A program made the position numbers and the translations under genes. From Azonexaceae bacterium (lineage in GTDB: Bacteria; Pseudomonadota; Gammaproteobacteria; Burkholderiales; Rhodocyclaceae): a stretch of DNA of 7,238 nucleotides. The stretch lies in the NCBI GenBank assembly GCA_009469685.1, contig SSTA01000241.1:1-7238 (forward strand). Direction: 5' to 3'. Shown here one piece after another: positions 1 through 5,741 of this stretch. The stretch's first letter is position 1, and each line of letters opens with the position of its first letter. The notes beneath the pieces are model-generated. The model was not told the DNA's origin. It did no database searches and saw only the letters and a list, made by a program, of their open reading frames with translations.

Positions 1-299
1 ATGTGCAGGGAGCCGCTGTGTCCGCCGCAATAGCCGTCACTACGGCCCATGACCTCGGCCAGCAGGCGCCCGGGATCGGCGCCCCGGGCGAGGAGATGCC
101 CGGCGCTGCGGTGATTGGTGAGGATCAGATCGTCCGCCGCCAGGGCATTGACCACTCCGACGGCGGCGGCCTCCTGGCCGACCGAGGTACAGGTGCCGGG
201 CACCTGGCCGGCCGCGCTGCCAGCGACGATGGCCTCTTCGTAGGCCCGGATGAGGAGCATTTGCTCCAGTAGTCGAGGATCGTCGAGATTGGGGGTCAT
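1..299 (-). CDS. Thiamine-diphosphate-dependent 2-oxoacid dehydrogenase E1 component, alpha subunit (5' part only)
   Basis: The first 99 codons are present; the rest lies beyond the left edge. The translation begins MTPNLDDPRLLEQMLLIRAY and continues with a GQEA-containing stretch (VGQEAAAVGVVNAL), then NHRSAGHLLARGADPGRLLA and, near the edge, CGGHSGSLHI. These match in order the E1 alpha family of pyruvate, branched-chain and acetoin dehydrogenases, where the last segment is usually GKGGSMH. The family decarboxylates a 2-oxoacid on thiamine diphosphate with a beta subunit and passes the acyl group to E2 lipoate; the cofactor-binding GDG motif would lie outside the window. The substrate cannot be decided here. 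The usual RxHGH motif reads RSAGH, so the first histidine of that pair is absent. The ATG at 299 is chosen because GGGAG lies just upstream; an in-frame ATG at 320 has no Shine-Dalgarno and would be nearly leaderless. Beta, E2 or E3 genes would be expected further left. Confidence 0.9.
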   Translation of the reverse strand, partial: MTPNLDDPRLLEQMLLIRAYEEAIVAGSAAGQVPGTCTSVGQEAAAVGVVNALAADDLILTNHRSAGHLLARGADPGRLLAEVMGRSDGYCGGHSGSLH

Positions 300-300
300 G

Positions 301-329
301 CTTGCTCCCGTGTTTGTCATGGAAGCAAG
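301..329. repeat. Inverted repeat over the -10 and Shine-Dalgarno of the E1 alpha gene
   Basis: CTTGCTCCC (301-309) and GGAAGCAAG (321-329) form 9-bp arms with one mismatch, separated by 11 bases. In RNA of the minus strand the mismatch is a G-U wobble. One arm contains the Shine-Dalgarno GGGAG of the E1 alpha gene and the other overlaps the proposed -10 box at 328-333. It may be a DNA operator, or a hairpin that hides the ribosome site only in transcripts reading through from upstream. The function is inferred. Confidence 0.45.
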
Positions 330-355
330 TCTAGGGCACCCCTAAAACCTGACAA
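328..355 (-). promoter_or_regulatory. Candidate sigma-70 promoter of the E1 alpha gene
   Basis: Read on the minus strand, TTGTCA (350-355, five of six to TTGACA) is followed after a 16-bp spacer by TAGACT (328-333, four of six to TATAAT). Transcription would start near 321, giving a leader of about 20 nucleotides with the Shine-Dalgarno. The position between two same-direction genes, with repeats just upstream, suits an independently regulated promoter. No transcription data support it. Confidence 0.5.
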
Positions 356-370
356 GGCTGCGGCGGGCCC

Positions 371-419
371 CTTACGATTCTTTTAAGAAATGCTGAATGA
401 AGATTTAAGAAAGCGTAAG
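371..419. repeat. AT-rich block with a 22-bp-phased direct repeat and an interrupted inverted repeat
   Basis: TTTAAGAAA occurs at 382-390 and again at 404-412, a start-to-start distance of 22 bp, close to two helical turns. The same block holds an inverted repeat: CTTACG (371-376) with CGTAAG (414-419), extended inward by TTCTT (378-382) with AAGAA (407-411). It is clearly more AT-rich than its surroundings and lies roughly 50-100 bp upstream of the predicted E1 alpha start of transcription. This is a usual place for an activator site. It does not look like a terminator of the leftward upstream gene, because no U-run follows on the minus strand. Confidence 0.5.
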
Positions 420-423
420 TTTT

Positions 424-1761
424 TCAGCCTTCGACCAGCTGCAAAGGCCTGTCCACTACGAGGGAGAACCTCCCGCGGCCGGCCTTGTGGATGTGGATTC
501 CGGCATCCCGCTCCTCCAGGCGCCGCTGCAGGAGGACGAGACGGGCCTCCAGATTGTCACTCACACCCGGCAGGCGGATGCGCGGATCGACCCGCAGCCC
601 CCTGTTGGTGAAGATGGTCCGCTTGCGTTCTGCGAAATCGGTGAGCAGGGCCCAGAGGATGGCGCCTGCGACTCCCTTGATCAGGTACTCTTCGTCGATG
701 AAAACGCTGTCGTTGGCGACAAAATGTCGCGCCAGGAGAGGCTTCCCGGCCGAAATACGAACGACTTCTTCGGCGACCGGTATCTCGTCCGCCAGCTCTT
801 CATCCCGCTGATGATGGAGCATCGCGAGTCCGAACTGCGCCGCGAATGCCACCAGCGCATCCTCGTCGTCGTAGCCGAAATGCAGGGTGGCAACGCTTTC
901 CACATACAACACGCCGAGGAGACGGTCGATGGCGGTGATGGGGACGGCCAACTGGCTGCGCGCTTCCGGAAGTCCCGGGAGGGGTATGGCCGTTTCCAGG
1001 GCATCCGATTGCCCTTCGGCGGCGATCCCATCGCGCACGGTGCGCCCATAAGCGTACTCGGAGGTCATGAAGCCGATGCGTATGGGCGTCCTCTCCCGGG
1101 CACAGATGCCGATGACCCCCGCCCCGACAGGAATCTCCGAGCCGATCCCGGACTCGGGATAACCCCGGCTGGCCAGGGTGTAGAGGCGGCCCCGGCCCTC
1201 GTCGTGCATGAGCAGCATGATCTGGCTGATGCCGAATTCTTCGGCCAGGGCGCCAAGTGCAGTCTCCACCAAACTGGCCAGGCTGGCGCAACTTGCCAGG
1301 CGCTGATTGGCACGCCGCAGAGCAGTCAGGTAATTGACCGCAGGTGGGGGCGGCGCCAGCGTCGGTCCAGGAACCTGCTCGATGGCCCCGACCCGATAGA
1401 TATCCGACCCCAGCAGCCGAAAGACCCCGGCCATGCCGAAATGGGAGGCTATACCGGCGAGCTTGGCCTTCATCTGCTCGAAGAGCGGGCCGGCGGTCTC
1501 AGTGCGCAGGTACTGCAGAGTGAGCCGATATTGGGCGCCGGTCAGGGGACTGTTGAGGAGCAGACGTACCGATGAACCCGAGAGCACGTTCTGCCGAGTC
1601 TTGTTGAAGAACTGATAGGTCAAGGCCACGTGCTCGTTGTCGATGAACTGCACCTGGGACAGGTAGGCCAGATTCGGCATCCCTTCCTTGTCGCAGGTCG
1701 CGATGAGGCCTGGAATGACGCCCTCGAGACATTCGCGAATGGTTTCCAAGCGCAGGTTCAT
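424..1761 (-). CDS. PNPOx-like / GAF / C-terminal winged-helix-like putative regulatory protein
   Basis: This 445-aa soluble protein has three parts. Residues 5-130 resemble the pyridoxamine-phosphate-oxidase-like split barrel (IATCDKEGMPNLAYLSQVQF, then QFFNKTRQN and YLRTETAGPLFEQM), a fold that often binds FMN, F420 or heme. A proline-rich linker (131-140) leads to a GAF domain at about 150-315 (GVIGICARERTPIRI, SQLAVPI, LLGVLYVES), a small-molecule sensor fold. Residues 345-443 (DSVFIDEEYLIKGVAGAILW, FTNRGLR, LEARLVLLQRRLEER) look like a compact helix-rich domain ending in beta-hairpin-like sequence, compatible with a winged helix. DNA binding is inferred. The start ATG overlaps the stop of the preceding PNPOx-like gene (ATGA), so the two are probably translationally coupled, and AGGTGAG lies upstream. 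It reads towards the E1 alpha gene, which makes it a candidate regulator of that operon. The ligand is unknown. Confidence 0.85.
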   Translation of the reverse strand: MNLRLETIRECLEGVIPGLIATCDKEGMPNLAYLSQVQFIDNEHVALTYQFFNKTRQNVLSGSSVRLLLNSPLTGAQYRLTLQYLRTETAGPLFEQMKAKLAGIASHFGMAGVFRLLGSDIYRVGAIEQVPGPTLAPPPPAVNYLTALRRANQRLASCASLASLVETALGALAEEFGISQIMLLMHDEGRGRLYTLASRGYPESGIGSEIPVGAGVIGICARERTPIRIGFMTSEYAYGRTVRDGIAAEGQSDALETAIPLPGLPEARSQLAVPITAIDRLLGVLYVESVATLHFGYDDEDALVAFAAQFGLAMLHHQRDEELADEIPVAEEVVRISAGKPLLARHFVANDSVFIDEEYLIKGVAGAILWALLTDFAERKRTIFTNRGLRVDPRIRLPGVSDNLEARLVLLQRRLEERDAGIHIHKAGRGRFSLVVDRPLQLVEG

Positions 1762-2222
1762 CCGATGGGCTCACCTGCCTTGGGCCCGGGGGTCTGCGTG
1801 AACACCGCGCAGGGAGTGAAGACCACGGCCACTACATCGCTAGGGTCACTGGAGTAGATCGCGCGCACGATCGACTCGCTGACACCCAGAGGGACCACCT
1901 CCTGCACGAATTCGTCGAGATGGCGGGCAATGAGTTGGGGATCGGCCGTATCAATTGCCGCAATCGTGGCGTCCACCCCCTTCAGCTGAAGGGTACGGTG
2001 GGTTGAGGGCAAGCTGAAGACACTGGCTACGCGATGGGTCTGGGTGACATCAGCGATGAGTTCGAGACTCCGCGAGCGACTGAGGAAGACGACTATGCGG
2101 CCGTCGTCCAAAACCCTGCATCCGAGCGCCCGCGCCATGGAAGGGAATCCTTCCTCATCGCATGCTGCAAGGCAAACGCTGATTCCTGTCTGGATAAAGG
2201 TGGCGTTTTCGGGGTCGAGCAT
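1758..2222 (-). CDS. Pyridoxamine 5'-phosphate oxidase-like split-barrel protein
   Basis: This 154-aa protein has the N-terminal pattern of PNPOx-like flavin-binding split barrels: AFI-type helix (NATFIQTGISVCLAACDEEG), then FPSMARALGCRVLDDGRIVV. It ends in PCAVFTQTPGPKAGEPI, which also resembles that family. Such small proteins typically bind a flavin or related cofactor and are often annotated only as PNPOx-family; true PLP synthesis is unlikely from this short form. The opening resembles the first domain of the next protein (ATCDKEG against AACDEEG), so the pair may have arisen from a common module. The ATG at 2222 is the only usual start before an in-frame stop upstream, although no clear Shine-Dalgarno precedes it. 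Its stop overlaps the next start by ATGA, and it is the first gene of the leftward operon. Confidence 0.85.
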   Translation of the reverse strand: MLDPENATFIQTGISVCLAACDEEGFPSMARALGCRVLDDGRIVVFLSRSRSLELIADVTQTHRVASVFSLPSTHRTLQLKGVDATIAAIDTADPQLIARHLDEFVQEVVPLGVSESIVRAIYSSDPSDVVAVVFTPCAVFTQTPGPKAGEPIG

Positions 2223-2239
2223 GGGAGCGGGATCGATGA

Positions 2240-2260
2240 AACCGGCCAGAACGGCCGGTT
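2240..2260. repeat. Perfect 8-bp inverted repeat upstream of the PNPOx-like gene
   Basis: AACCGGCC (2240-2247) and GGCCGGTT (2253-2260) are perfect complements around AGAAC. The element ends 17 bases before the PNPOx-like start codon. It lies within the predicted 5' leader, so it could be an RNA hairpin affecting translation or a regulator site in DNA. A second GGCC-containing inverted repeat lies at 2338-2355 in the same divergent region. Confidence 0.6.
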
Positions 2261-2293
2261 GGTTGCCGATGCGGGAGGTCTGCGGAGCCTGTC

Positions 2294-2323
2294 ACTCTAG
2301 CCGCAGATTTACCGGGCTGGCAA
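2294..2323 (-). promoter_or_regulatory. Candidate sigma-70 promoter of the leftward PNPOx-GAF operon
   Basis: On the minus strand, TTGCCA (2318-2323, five of six to TTGACA) and TAGAGT (2294-2299, four of six to TATAAT) are 18 bp apart. The start would fall near 2287, giving a leader of about 65 nucleotides that contains the 2240-2260 hairpin. This is motif inspection only. Confidence 0.4.
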
Positions 2324-2337
2324 ACGCTACGCTGTGC

Positions 2338-2355
2338 GGCCAGGGACTTCTGGCC
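2338..2355. repeat. Inverted repeat at the -35 position of the histidine kinase promoter
   Basis: GGCCAG (2338-2343) and CTGGCC (2350-2355) are perfect 6-bp arms around GGACTT. The left arm sits where the -35 box would be expected for the extended -10 at 2358-2366. That -35 hexamer is poor, so the repeat may be an activator or repressor site. It shares CGGCCAG with the inverted repeat at 2240-2260. Confidence 0.45.
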
Positions 2356-2357
2356 TT

Positions 2358-2366
2358 TGCTAGAAT
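2358..2366 (+). promoter_or_regulatory. Candidate extended -10 promoter of the hybrid histidine kinase
   Basis: TGCTAGAAT combines the TGn extension with TAGAAT (five of six to TATAAT). Transcription would begin near 2373, only about ten bases before the ATG at 2384. If this promoter is real, the upstream in-frame TTG at 2357 cannot be the start of that transcript. No good -35 hexamer is present. Confidence 0.45.
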
Positions 2367-2383
2367 TCGCTCTCCATCCGTTC

Positions 2384-5300
2384 ATGGCGAATTCCGCTCG
2401 CCGACAGCACTGCGCCAGACCCGCATTGAAACCCGATCCGATCTCCTACGTTGAGCGTCTCGTGGGCTGGCGACTTGTCATTCTGGTGTCGCTGGCGGTC
2501 GTCGTCCAGGCCCTGATCGTCGTCGCCATCGCATCCTACGCCCTGCGGGGGAAACTGGCGGCGGACTACCTCCTGCTGTGCCTGATCACTTGCGCCATCG
2601 TTGCGCCGACCTGGGTCGGGCTGCTGATCAGCGTGCTACGGAGCACTGCCGAGCGCAGCCAGGCGCAGATCCAGCTCCGCGCCGAGCAGGCAGAAAGCCG
2701 CCTCGCCATCGCTCTCGAAGCTGCGAGCGAAGGGGTCCTCATGGTCGGCGCCGACGGTTCGGTCCTCGCCATGAACAAACAGTTTCGCGAACTCTGGCGG
2801 GTTCCGCCGCAACTCGCCGTTCGCGGCAAGGACGATCAACTGCTCAGTCACGTGCTCGATCAACTCTCCGACCCCGAAGCCTTCCTCGCCAACGTGCGCC
2901 TACTCTACGAGAGCGACGAGGAATCACGGGATACCCTCCACTTCAAGGATGGCCGTGTTTTCGAACGCTATACCCAGGCGCTATCCGTTGCGGGCGAGCG
3001 CGGCCGGATCTGGTGCTTTCGAGACATTACCGCGCAGGAACGGACCCAGGCCGCTCTCGCGGAGCAGGAGGCGATCTTCCGGGCCATCGTCACCCAGGCC
3101 AATGACGCCATCGCGCTCCTGGATGCTCGAACCCTGGATTTCATCGAATTCAACGATGCGGCCAGCGACGGGCTGGGCTTCAGCCGGGACGCCTTCGCAG
3201 TGCTGAGCCTGACCGACCTCTTGCCTGGGGATGCCCCCCTGGTCGGCAAAATCCCCCGGAAAGTCGGCGAGGCCTTACGCCAGCAAGAAATCCAGTTGCG
3301 TCACCGCGATGGCTCATGGCGCGACGCTGCGCTCAGTCTGCGCACGATCAATCTCCAGGGGCTGCCGTGCGTCGTCGCCACCTGGACCGACATGACCGCG
3401 CGTAAACACGGTGAGGAGGCCCTGCGCGTCAGCGAACAAAAACTGCTGACCATCCTCGACAATGTCGACGGATACATCTATCTCAAGGACACGGAGGGTC
3501 GCTACCTGTTCGCCAACCGCCCGGTGCGCGATCTTTGGGGGGTGGAGATGGCGGATATCGTCGGCCACGGCGACGAGAAATTCTTCGATGCCCCCACCAC
3601 CGAGGCGATCCGCCGCAATGACCGGCGAGTCTTGGACGAAGGCGAGACGCTGAGAATCGAGGAAGTCAATACGGTGCCGGCCACCGGCCTGACTGCGGTC
3701 TATCAGTCGACCAAGCTTCCTCTTCGCCGCCCGGATGGGCAGATCTATGCCTTGTGCGGCATTTCGATCGACATCACCGCCTTGCGCCGCAATGAGGAAG
3801 CCCTACGAATCGCCGAGGCGCAATCCCGCGACCTGGCAACCCTGCTGCGCCTGACCTGCGACAACGTCCCGGACATGATCTGGGCCAAAGACACCGAACA
3901 ACGGTACTTGTTCGCCAACAAGGCGATGTGCGAACAATTGCTCTGCGCCGAGGATACCGACGAACCCGTGGGCAGGACTGACCTGTTCTTCGCCCAGCGC
4001 CAGCGCGACCTCTACCCGGAGAATCCCGACTGGCACACCTTCGGGGAGATCTGCCAGGATTCCGACCGCGTGACGCTCGCACGCGGAACGCCATCTGTTT
4101 TCGAGGAATTCGGCACCGTCCGGGGGAAGCCGAAGACTCTCGACGTCCACAAGGCCCCGTTCATCGACGCCACTGGAGCGGTGATCGGTACCGTCGGGTC
4201 GGCTCGCGACATCACCGAGCGCAAGCGGATCGATGAGGAGCTCGAGAAGCATCGCCACCACCTGGAATCGCTGGTGAGGGAAAGGACGGCCGATCTGTCC
4301 ATCGCCAAGGATGCGGCGGAGACGGCCAATCGGGCCAAGAGCACTTTCCTCGCCAACATGAGCCACGAATTGCGGACGCCGATGAACGCGATCATCGGAC
4401 TCACCCATCTGCTCTCGCGCTCCAGCTCCAACCCCGGCCAATTGAACCGGCTGTCGTCGATCAGCGCATCCGCCAATCACCTTCTCCAACTCCTGAACGA
4501 CATTCTGGACCTCTCCAAAATCGATGCCGACCGCTTCATTCTGGAAGAGATCCCGTTTTCCCTGGAATCCCTGGTCGCCAATCTCCAGACTTTGCTGGGC
4601 CACAAGGCCAGCGCCAAAGGCTTGAAACTCACCCTAGCGATTCCCGACGGCCAGGAAAGCGTATCTCTCCTGGGCGACCCCTTGCGTCTGCAGCAGATCC
4701 TGATCAATCTGATCAACAATGCAATCAAGTTCACCGAAGCAGGCCAAGTCGACCTCGTCGTCGCCGTGGCAGAGCAAACCCCGCTCGGGTTGAAGCTCAG
4801 GTTCTGCGTCGCGGATACGGGAATCGGCATGCCGCCCGAGGTGCTGGATCGCATCTTCGATCCTTTCGAACAGGCCGACGGTTCGACAACCAGAAAATAC
4901 GGAGGCACCGGGCTCGGGCTGACCATCTGTCAGCGCCTGGTGCGTCTGATGGGCGGGGAGATTACCGCCACCAGTTCTCCCGGTGCGGGGAGCCGATTCG
5001 GATTCGACCTTGAATTCCGCAAGTCCGTGGTGACTGAAAATTCGCTTCCGGAAGCTTCCGACAGCGAATCCCGACTGCGTGAGGATTACTTCCGGACGCG
5101 CATTCTGGTCGTCGAGGATGACTGGATGAATCGCGAAGTCATATGCGAACTGCTCGGCGAGATTGTCGGATTTGAGGTGGATCTGGCCCACGATGGCGAG
5201 CAGGCCGTGGATTTCGCCGCGCGCAATCCCTATGCCTTGATCCTGATGGACGTGCAAATGCCGGTGCTCGATGGCCTCGCCGCAACCCGCCGCATACGCA

Positions 5301-5488
5301 GTGTGGCTGGCCGCTGGTTCCCTATCATCGCCCTGACAGCCAATGCCTTCGCCGAGGACCGCAGTCGCTGCCTAGCTGCCGGAATGGACGATTTCATCGC
5401 CAAGCCGGTGGACCCAGATATTCTCTTCACCACGGTCCTGCGGTGGCTCGAAGCCTCGCAACCCGCCGGCGGCCTGCGCGCAACGTAA
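2384..5488 (+). CDS. Hybrid sensor histidine kinase with two membrane helices, four PAS domains and a receiver
   Basis: With the ATG at 2384 the protein has 1034 residues. Two hydrophobic helices (about 31-53 and 62-84) have a loop of about eight residues between them, so sensing is probably cytoplasmic or within the membrane. Four PAS domains follow (about 105-216, 230-341, 351-466, 485-613), most ending in a DIT/DMT-type motif. Then come a coiled coil, HisKA with phospho-acceptor His661 (NMSHELRTPMNAIIGL), and HATPase with N-box LINNAIKFT, G1 DTGIGM, F-box FDPFEQ and G2 GGTGLGL. The C-terminal receiver has acidic residues at 911-913, Asp956 (LMDVQMP), Thr985 and Lys1007. All catalytic residues are present, so phosphotransfer from His661 to Asp956 is expected. 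There is no HPt domain, so a separate HPt protein or an autoregulatory receiver is likely. An in-frame TTG at 2357 would add nine residues. No partner response regulator is adjacent, and the signal is unknown. Confidence 0.93.
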   Translation: MANSARRQHCARPALKPDPISYVERLVGWRLVILVSLAVVVQALIVVAIASYALRGKLAADYLLLCLITCAIVAPTWVGLLISVLRSTAERSQAQIQLRAEQAESRLAIALEAASEGVLMVGADGSVLAMNKQFRELWRVPPQLAVRGKDDQLLSHVLDQLSDPEAFLANVRLLYESDEESRDTLHFKDGRVFERYTQALSVAGERGRIWCFRDITAQERTQAALAEQEAIFRAIVTQANDAIALLDARTLDFIEFNDAASDGLGFSRDAFAVLSLTDLLPGDAPLVGKIPRKVGEALRQQEIQLRHRDGSWRDAALSLRTINLQGLPCVVATWTDMTARKHGEEALRVSEQKLLTILDNVDGYIYLKDTEGRYLFANRPVRDLWGVEMADIVGHGDEKFFDAPTTEAIRRNDRRVLDEGETLRIEEVNTVPATGLTAVYQSTKLPLRRPDGQIYALCGISIDITALRRNEEALRIAEAQSRDLATLLRLTCDNVPDMIWAKDTEQRYLFANKAMCEQLLCAEDTDEPVGRTDLFFAQRQRDLYPENPDWHTFGEICQDSDRVTLARGTPSVFEEFGTVRGKPKTLDVHKAPFIDATGAVIGTVGSARDITERKRIDEELEKHRHHLESLVRERTADLSIAKDAAETANRAKSTFLANMSHELRTPMNAIIGLTHLLSRSSSNPGQLNRLSSISASANHLLQLLNDILDLSKIDADRFILEEIPFSLESLVANLQTLLGHKASAKGLKLTLAIPDGQESVSLLGDPLRLQQILINLINNAIKFTEAGQVDLVVAVAEQTPLGLKLRFCVADTGIGMPPEVLDRIFDPFEQADGSTTRKYGGTGLGLTICQRLVRLMGGEITATSSPGAGSRFGFDLEFRKSVVTENSLPEASDSESRLREDYFRTRILVVEDDWMNREVICELLGEIVGFEVDLAHDGEQAVDFAARNPYALILMDVQMPVLDGLAATRRIRSVAGRWFPIIALTANAFAEDRSRCLAAGMDDFIAKPVDPDILFTTVLRWLEASQPAGGLRAT

Positions 5489-5494
5489 ACGAGA

Positions 5495-5520
5495 ACGGGG
5501 CGCCCCCTTTGGCGCCCCGT
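5495..5520. terminator. Strong hairpin between two convergent genes, probable bidirectional terminator
   Basis: ACGGGGCGCC (5495-5504) and GGCGCCCCGT (5511-5520) form a perfect 10-bp stem with a CCCTTT loop. It starts six bases after the kinase stop and lies 20 bases beyond the stop of the convergent lipoprotein gene. Neither side has a proper U-run, so it is a non-canonical intrinsic terminator or a barrier that protects 3' ends. The position strongly suggests a role in 3' end formation for both genes. Confidence 0.65.
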
Positions 5521-5540
5521 GGGTCCTGGATCAACTGCCG

Positions 5541-5672
5541 TCAAGCCTTGGGCTTGGACGGAGTGCTCATCTGCTTTTCGTCCTTGGCCTTGTCACCGGG
5601 GCACGCAACCGCGGACAGGCTGGAAAGGGCAAAGAGGACGGCGACCAGGCCGGCGAGGATTTTTTGCATCAT
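5541..5672 (-). CDS. Small predicted lipoprotein (43 aa)
   Basis: The frame encodes 43 residues beginning MMQKILAGLVAVLFALSSLS. There is one lysine, a hydrophobic core, then AVAC followed by PG: a typical lipobox with Cys24 as the lipidated residue. The mature part would be about 20 residues, rich in lysine and aspartate and without further cysteine (GDKAKDEKQ, then STPSKPKA). Perfect AAGGAG lies seven bases before the ATG at 5672; a second ATG follows immediately and could also serve. The gene is convergent with the histidine kinase and shares the hairpin at 5495-5520. Small lipoproteins of this kind are poorly characterised, and I do not recognise a family. Coding status rests on the ribosome site, signal peptide and gene position. 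The alternative is a simple secreted peptide cleaved by signal peptidase I after AVA. Confidence 0.8.
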   Translation of the reverse strand: MMQKILAGLVAVLFALSSLSAVACPGDKAKDEKQMSTPSKPKA

Positions 5673-5679
5673 AAGCGAG

Positions 5680-5685
5680 CTCCTT
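5680..5685 (-). promoter_or_regulatory. Strong Shine-Dalgarno of the small lipoprotein gene
   Basis: AAGGAG on the minus strand is seven bases from the ATG at 5672. It is the best ribosome site seen in the window and is the main argument that this 43-codon frame is translated. Confidence 0.8.
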
Positions 5686-5708
5686 GTGAACACGACCGAG
5701 GTTCGATT

Positions 5709-5737
5709 ACTCTAGTTGGCCGAAGTTCATTGCACAA
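5709..5737 (-). promoter_or_regulatory. Weak candidate promoter of the small lipoprotein gene
   Basis: On the minus strand TAGAGT (5709-5714), the same -10 hexamer proposed for the PNPOx operon, is preceded at 17 bp by TTGTGC (5732-5737), which keeps only the TTG of the -35 consensus. The start would fall near 5702, about 30 bases before the ATG. Confidence 0.3.
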
Positions 5738-5741
5738 GTTC

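Noticed and set aside
1..299. Plus-strand open frame near the left edge (3-272)
   Set aside because: The minus strand encodes a recognisable E1 alpha N-terminus that simply has no stop within the window; the plus frame is its complement.
371..424. Interrupted inverted repeat as a rho-independent terminator
   Set aside because: A T-run follows only on the plus strand, where no plus-strand gene needs terminating; the stem is weak and AT-rich. A regulatory site fits better.
487..1575. Long plus-strand open frame (362 codons) opposite the PNPOx-GAF gene
   Set aside because: It is antisense to a gene with clear domain motifs; long opposite-strand frames are expected in high-GC DNA, and the translation has no recognisable fold or ribosome site.
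3803..4603. Minus-strand open frame (266 codons) inside the histidine kinase
   Set aside because: It lies wholly opposite PAS4 and HisKA coding sequence, whose motifs are unambiguous. It is a high-GC shadow.
4634..5257. Minus-strand open frame (207 codons) opposite the HATPase and receiver
   Set aside because: The opposite strand encodes intact catalytic motifs, and no independent evidence supports this frame.
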